DNA from: MGML01 sp034416335
GTDB lineage: Bacteria > Chloroflexota > Dehalococcoidia > Dehalococcoidales > UBA2162
Length of the DNA: 52,528 nucleotides
Reading direction: 5' to 3'
NCBI GenBank assembly: GCA_034416335.1
Contig: DAOULV010000032.1
Location: 1 to 52,528 of the forward strand
Shown here piece after piece: positions 51,377-52,528 of the stretch (position 1 is the stretch's first letter; the number at the start of each line of letters is the position of its first letter). Position numbers and translations under genes: made by a program. The notes under the pieces were generated by a model. It was not told where the DNA came from. It was given only the letters and a program-made list of their open reading frames with translations, and did not search any database.

Positions 51377-52225
51377 TTATTTATACTTGTCCTCCGACCA
51401 CTGCCGTTCTCCGGCGGTGCCTTCGAACCTGGGCGCCCGTTTCTCCATAAAGGAAGCGATGCCCTCATTGATTTCGCTGCGGTTGCGCGCCAGCAGTACG
51501 CCGTCGGCCTGCATCTCAGCGCGTCCGGCAGCCTCGATGCTCATACTCATGCCGTCGTTCACCAGTCGCTTCATCAGGCCGATTGCCTGCGCCGGACCCT
51601 GCGCCAGCTTCTCGGCGAATTCACGCACCCTGTCCTCGAACCCATCTGCCGGGTAAACGTGGTTGACCAGTCCCCACTCCTTTGCCTGTTCGGCATCTAT
51701 AAGCTCGCCCAGCATCAGCATTTCTTTGGCGCGGTGCATCCCCACCAGCCGCGGCAGCAGCCACTGCCCCAGCCCGGATGAGACGAATCCGCGCCTGACA
51801 AAAAACTCCCCGAAAGTTGCGTTTTCTGACGCAAGTATTATATCGCACTCCAGAACGATACTCAGTCCGCCGCCGACCGCCACGCCGTTGACCGCGGCTA
51901 TAACCGGTTTCTGCATATTCCACATTTCGAGCCCCATTTCCCAGGGGTTACCGCTGGTACGGTTCTCCCCGGTATCGAACGACCTGAACTCGCCGGTAAG
52001 TCCCTCCGCCTGCTCGTTCATATCCCTGCCGGCAGCGAAGCCGCGACCTTCACCGGTAATAACCATTACCCGTACTTCGGGATCGTTCTTTACCTGCCTG
52101 ATGGCGCGGTGCAGTTCTACATGCAGGTCTTGCGTCAGGGCATTAAGTACCTGGGGCCGGTTGAATTTTACCCAGGCGACTCCGTTCTCGACACTGTAGA
52201 GCAGGTCCTTGTATTCCTGTGTCAT
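51377..52225 (-). CDS. Enoyl-CoA hydratase/isomerase family protein
   Basis: 282 aa crotonase. The oxyanion-hole segments are GRGFAAGRDMNEQ (residues ~55-67) and VNGVAVGGGLSIVLECDII (~114-132). The second catalytic Glu position is in ATFGEFFVRRGF, where Glu is kept; the first is Ser/Val-rich, so hydratase activity is not certain and an isomerase or hydrolase is possible. C-terminal GLMKRLVNDGMSMSIE is typical. ATG after GGAAGG. No other beta-oxidation genes are adjacent. Confidence 0.92.
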   Translation of the reverse strand: MTQEYKDLLYSVENGVAWVKFNRPQVLNALTQDLHVELHRAIRQVKNDPEVRVMVITGEGRGFAAGRDMNEQAEGLTGEFRSFDTGENRTSGNPWEMGLEMWNMQKPVIAAVNGVAVGGGLSIVLECDIILASENATFGEFFVRRGFVSSGLGQWLLPRLVGMHRAKEMLMLGELIDAEQAKEWGLVNHVYPADGFEDRVREFAEKLAQGPAQAIGLMKRLVNDGMSMSIEAAGRAEMQADGVLLARNRSEINEGIASFMEKRAPRFEGTAGERQWSEDKYK

Positions 52226-52346
52226 ATGATACCTTCCTTATTGTTCTGCCAGTCCGGCACTCAGTCTAGTGAAAACCATTAGCGTTTGTCAATTTATAGT
52301 TTTTAGTTCTGTTTACATCTAGGTGTCTATAGTTACCTCACCCCTG

Positions 52347-52404
52347 CCCCTCTCCAGCCAGAACCACTGATAATCATTGTTGGTCTCTCCAGGCTGGAGA
52401 GGGG
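52347..52404. repeat. 13-bp perfect inverted repeat next to IS end
   Basis: CCCCTCTCCAGCC (52347-52359) and its exact inverse GGCTGGAGAGGGG (52392-52404), loop of 32 bases. The IS3-family end lies 5 bases further on. Confidence 0.65.
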
Positions 52405-52409
52405 TGTAG

Positions 52410-52528
52410 TGGTCAAGTAAAAATGGACACATCAAGAAGAGGTACGAGACAAAGCTTCAAATTCACAGGGACTCAGGTAATTAATAGACGAGTGTAATCG
52501 TTGGCTGTTGTAAAACATCTCTATGTAG
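52410..52528 (-). mobile_element. IS3-family insertion sequence, 3' end, cut by window edge
   Basis: The outer end is probably TGGTCAAGTAAAAATGGACA (52410-52429), a terminal repeat style seen in IS3-family elements. The transposase reading frame runs in from the right edge. The other end lies outside the window, so completeness cannot be judged. Confidence 0.7.
52432..52528 (-). CDS. IS3-family transposase (OrfB) C-terminal fragment
   Basis: Read leftward from the right edge, 31 codons end at TGA 52432-52434. The product YIEMFYNSQRLHSSINYLSP, then CEFEALSRTSS, is the conserved C-terminus of the IS3-group integrase-type transposase, with the HSSxxYLSPxEFE motif. The DDE catalytic residues lie outside the window. 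Confidence 0.85.
   Translation of the reverse strand, partial: YIEMFYNSQRLHSSINYLSPCEFEALSRTSS

Noticed and set aside
50889..51656. 255-aa plus-strand open frame
   Set aside because: Built from dispersed repeats and the antisense of the enoyl-CoA hydratase gene.

Overview
The window looks like a chromosomal piece of an anaerobic bacterium of the Chloroflexota, most likely a Dehalococcoidia-type lineage. This is inferred from gene content, not from a marker gene. The evidence is a complete V/A-type ATPase operon, a four-subunit pyruvate:ferredoxin oxidoreductase, many stand-alone Fe-S proteins, an AprAB-like flavoprotein/ferredoxin pair, a UGSC-type selenoprotein candidate, frequent TTG starts behind strong Shine-Dalgarno sequences, and dispersed palindromic repeats of the 'TCATTGCGAG' kind. 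No rRNA, phage, CRISPR array or replication origin was seen.

Layout. 1-1.5 kb (AT-rich, minus strand) holds a CoiA-like nuclease-family gene cut by the left edge, a glycine-rich 42-aa protein and a ribbon-helix-helix-like protein with an inverted-repeat operator. 1.6-7.4 kb has a HAD phosphatase, a nucleoside phosphorylase, two tandem tRNA-Ser genes, an acyl-CoA synthetase alpha-type protein and a Ca2+/Na+:cation antiporter. 7.6-16.6 kb is a V-type ATPase operon (peripheral stalk, I, K, E, C, F, A, B, D) ending in an archaeal-type DUF61 gene. The K subunit keeps all five Na+ ligands known from Enterococcus hirae. tRNA-Arg and the porCDAB-type operon follow (16.7-19.8 kb), then tRNA-Pro and tRNA-Gly.

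20.3-22.5 kb is an AT-rich insert beside tRNA-Gly with three tightly coupled genes of unknown function. 22.6-34.3 kb carries a lipoprotein, a winged-helix/ferredoxin protein with hypA, a PadR/DUF2812 pair, a TSUP permease facing a CoA-disulfide reductase-rhodanese protein, a ferritin-like protein, the AprAB-like pair and a Sir2-macrodomain operon. 34.5-35.6 kb has tRNA-Met(CAU) followed by two small genes under repeated operator boxes and a short tRNA-like remnant.

35.8-45.1 kb carries lipoproteins (one with three copies of a ~90-residue repeat), an SDR enzyme, a zinc-ribbon membrane protein, a flavodoxin, a MarR-MATE operon, an MFS exporter and an FMN-dependent oxidoreductase. 45.4-47.2 kb holds the most interesting gene: one reading frame interrupted by an in-frame UGA in a C-W-UGA context, followed by a bacterial SECIS-like hairpin. 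The right end has a SIR2-TPR defence-type gene broken by a frameshift, a Nudix hydrolase, dense dispersed repeats, an enoyl-CoA hydratase and the end of an IS3-family element.

Together the core genes point to ferredoxin-based anaerobic metabolism coupled to an ion-translocating V-ATPase. The AT-rich patches (about 0-1.6, 20.3-22.5 and 48.3-50.3 kb) look like laterally acquired accessory DNA.
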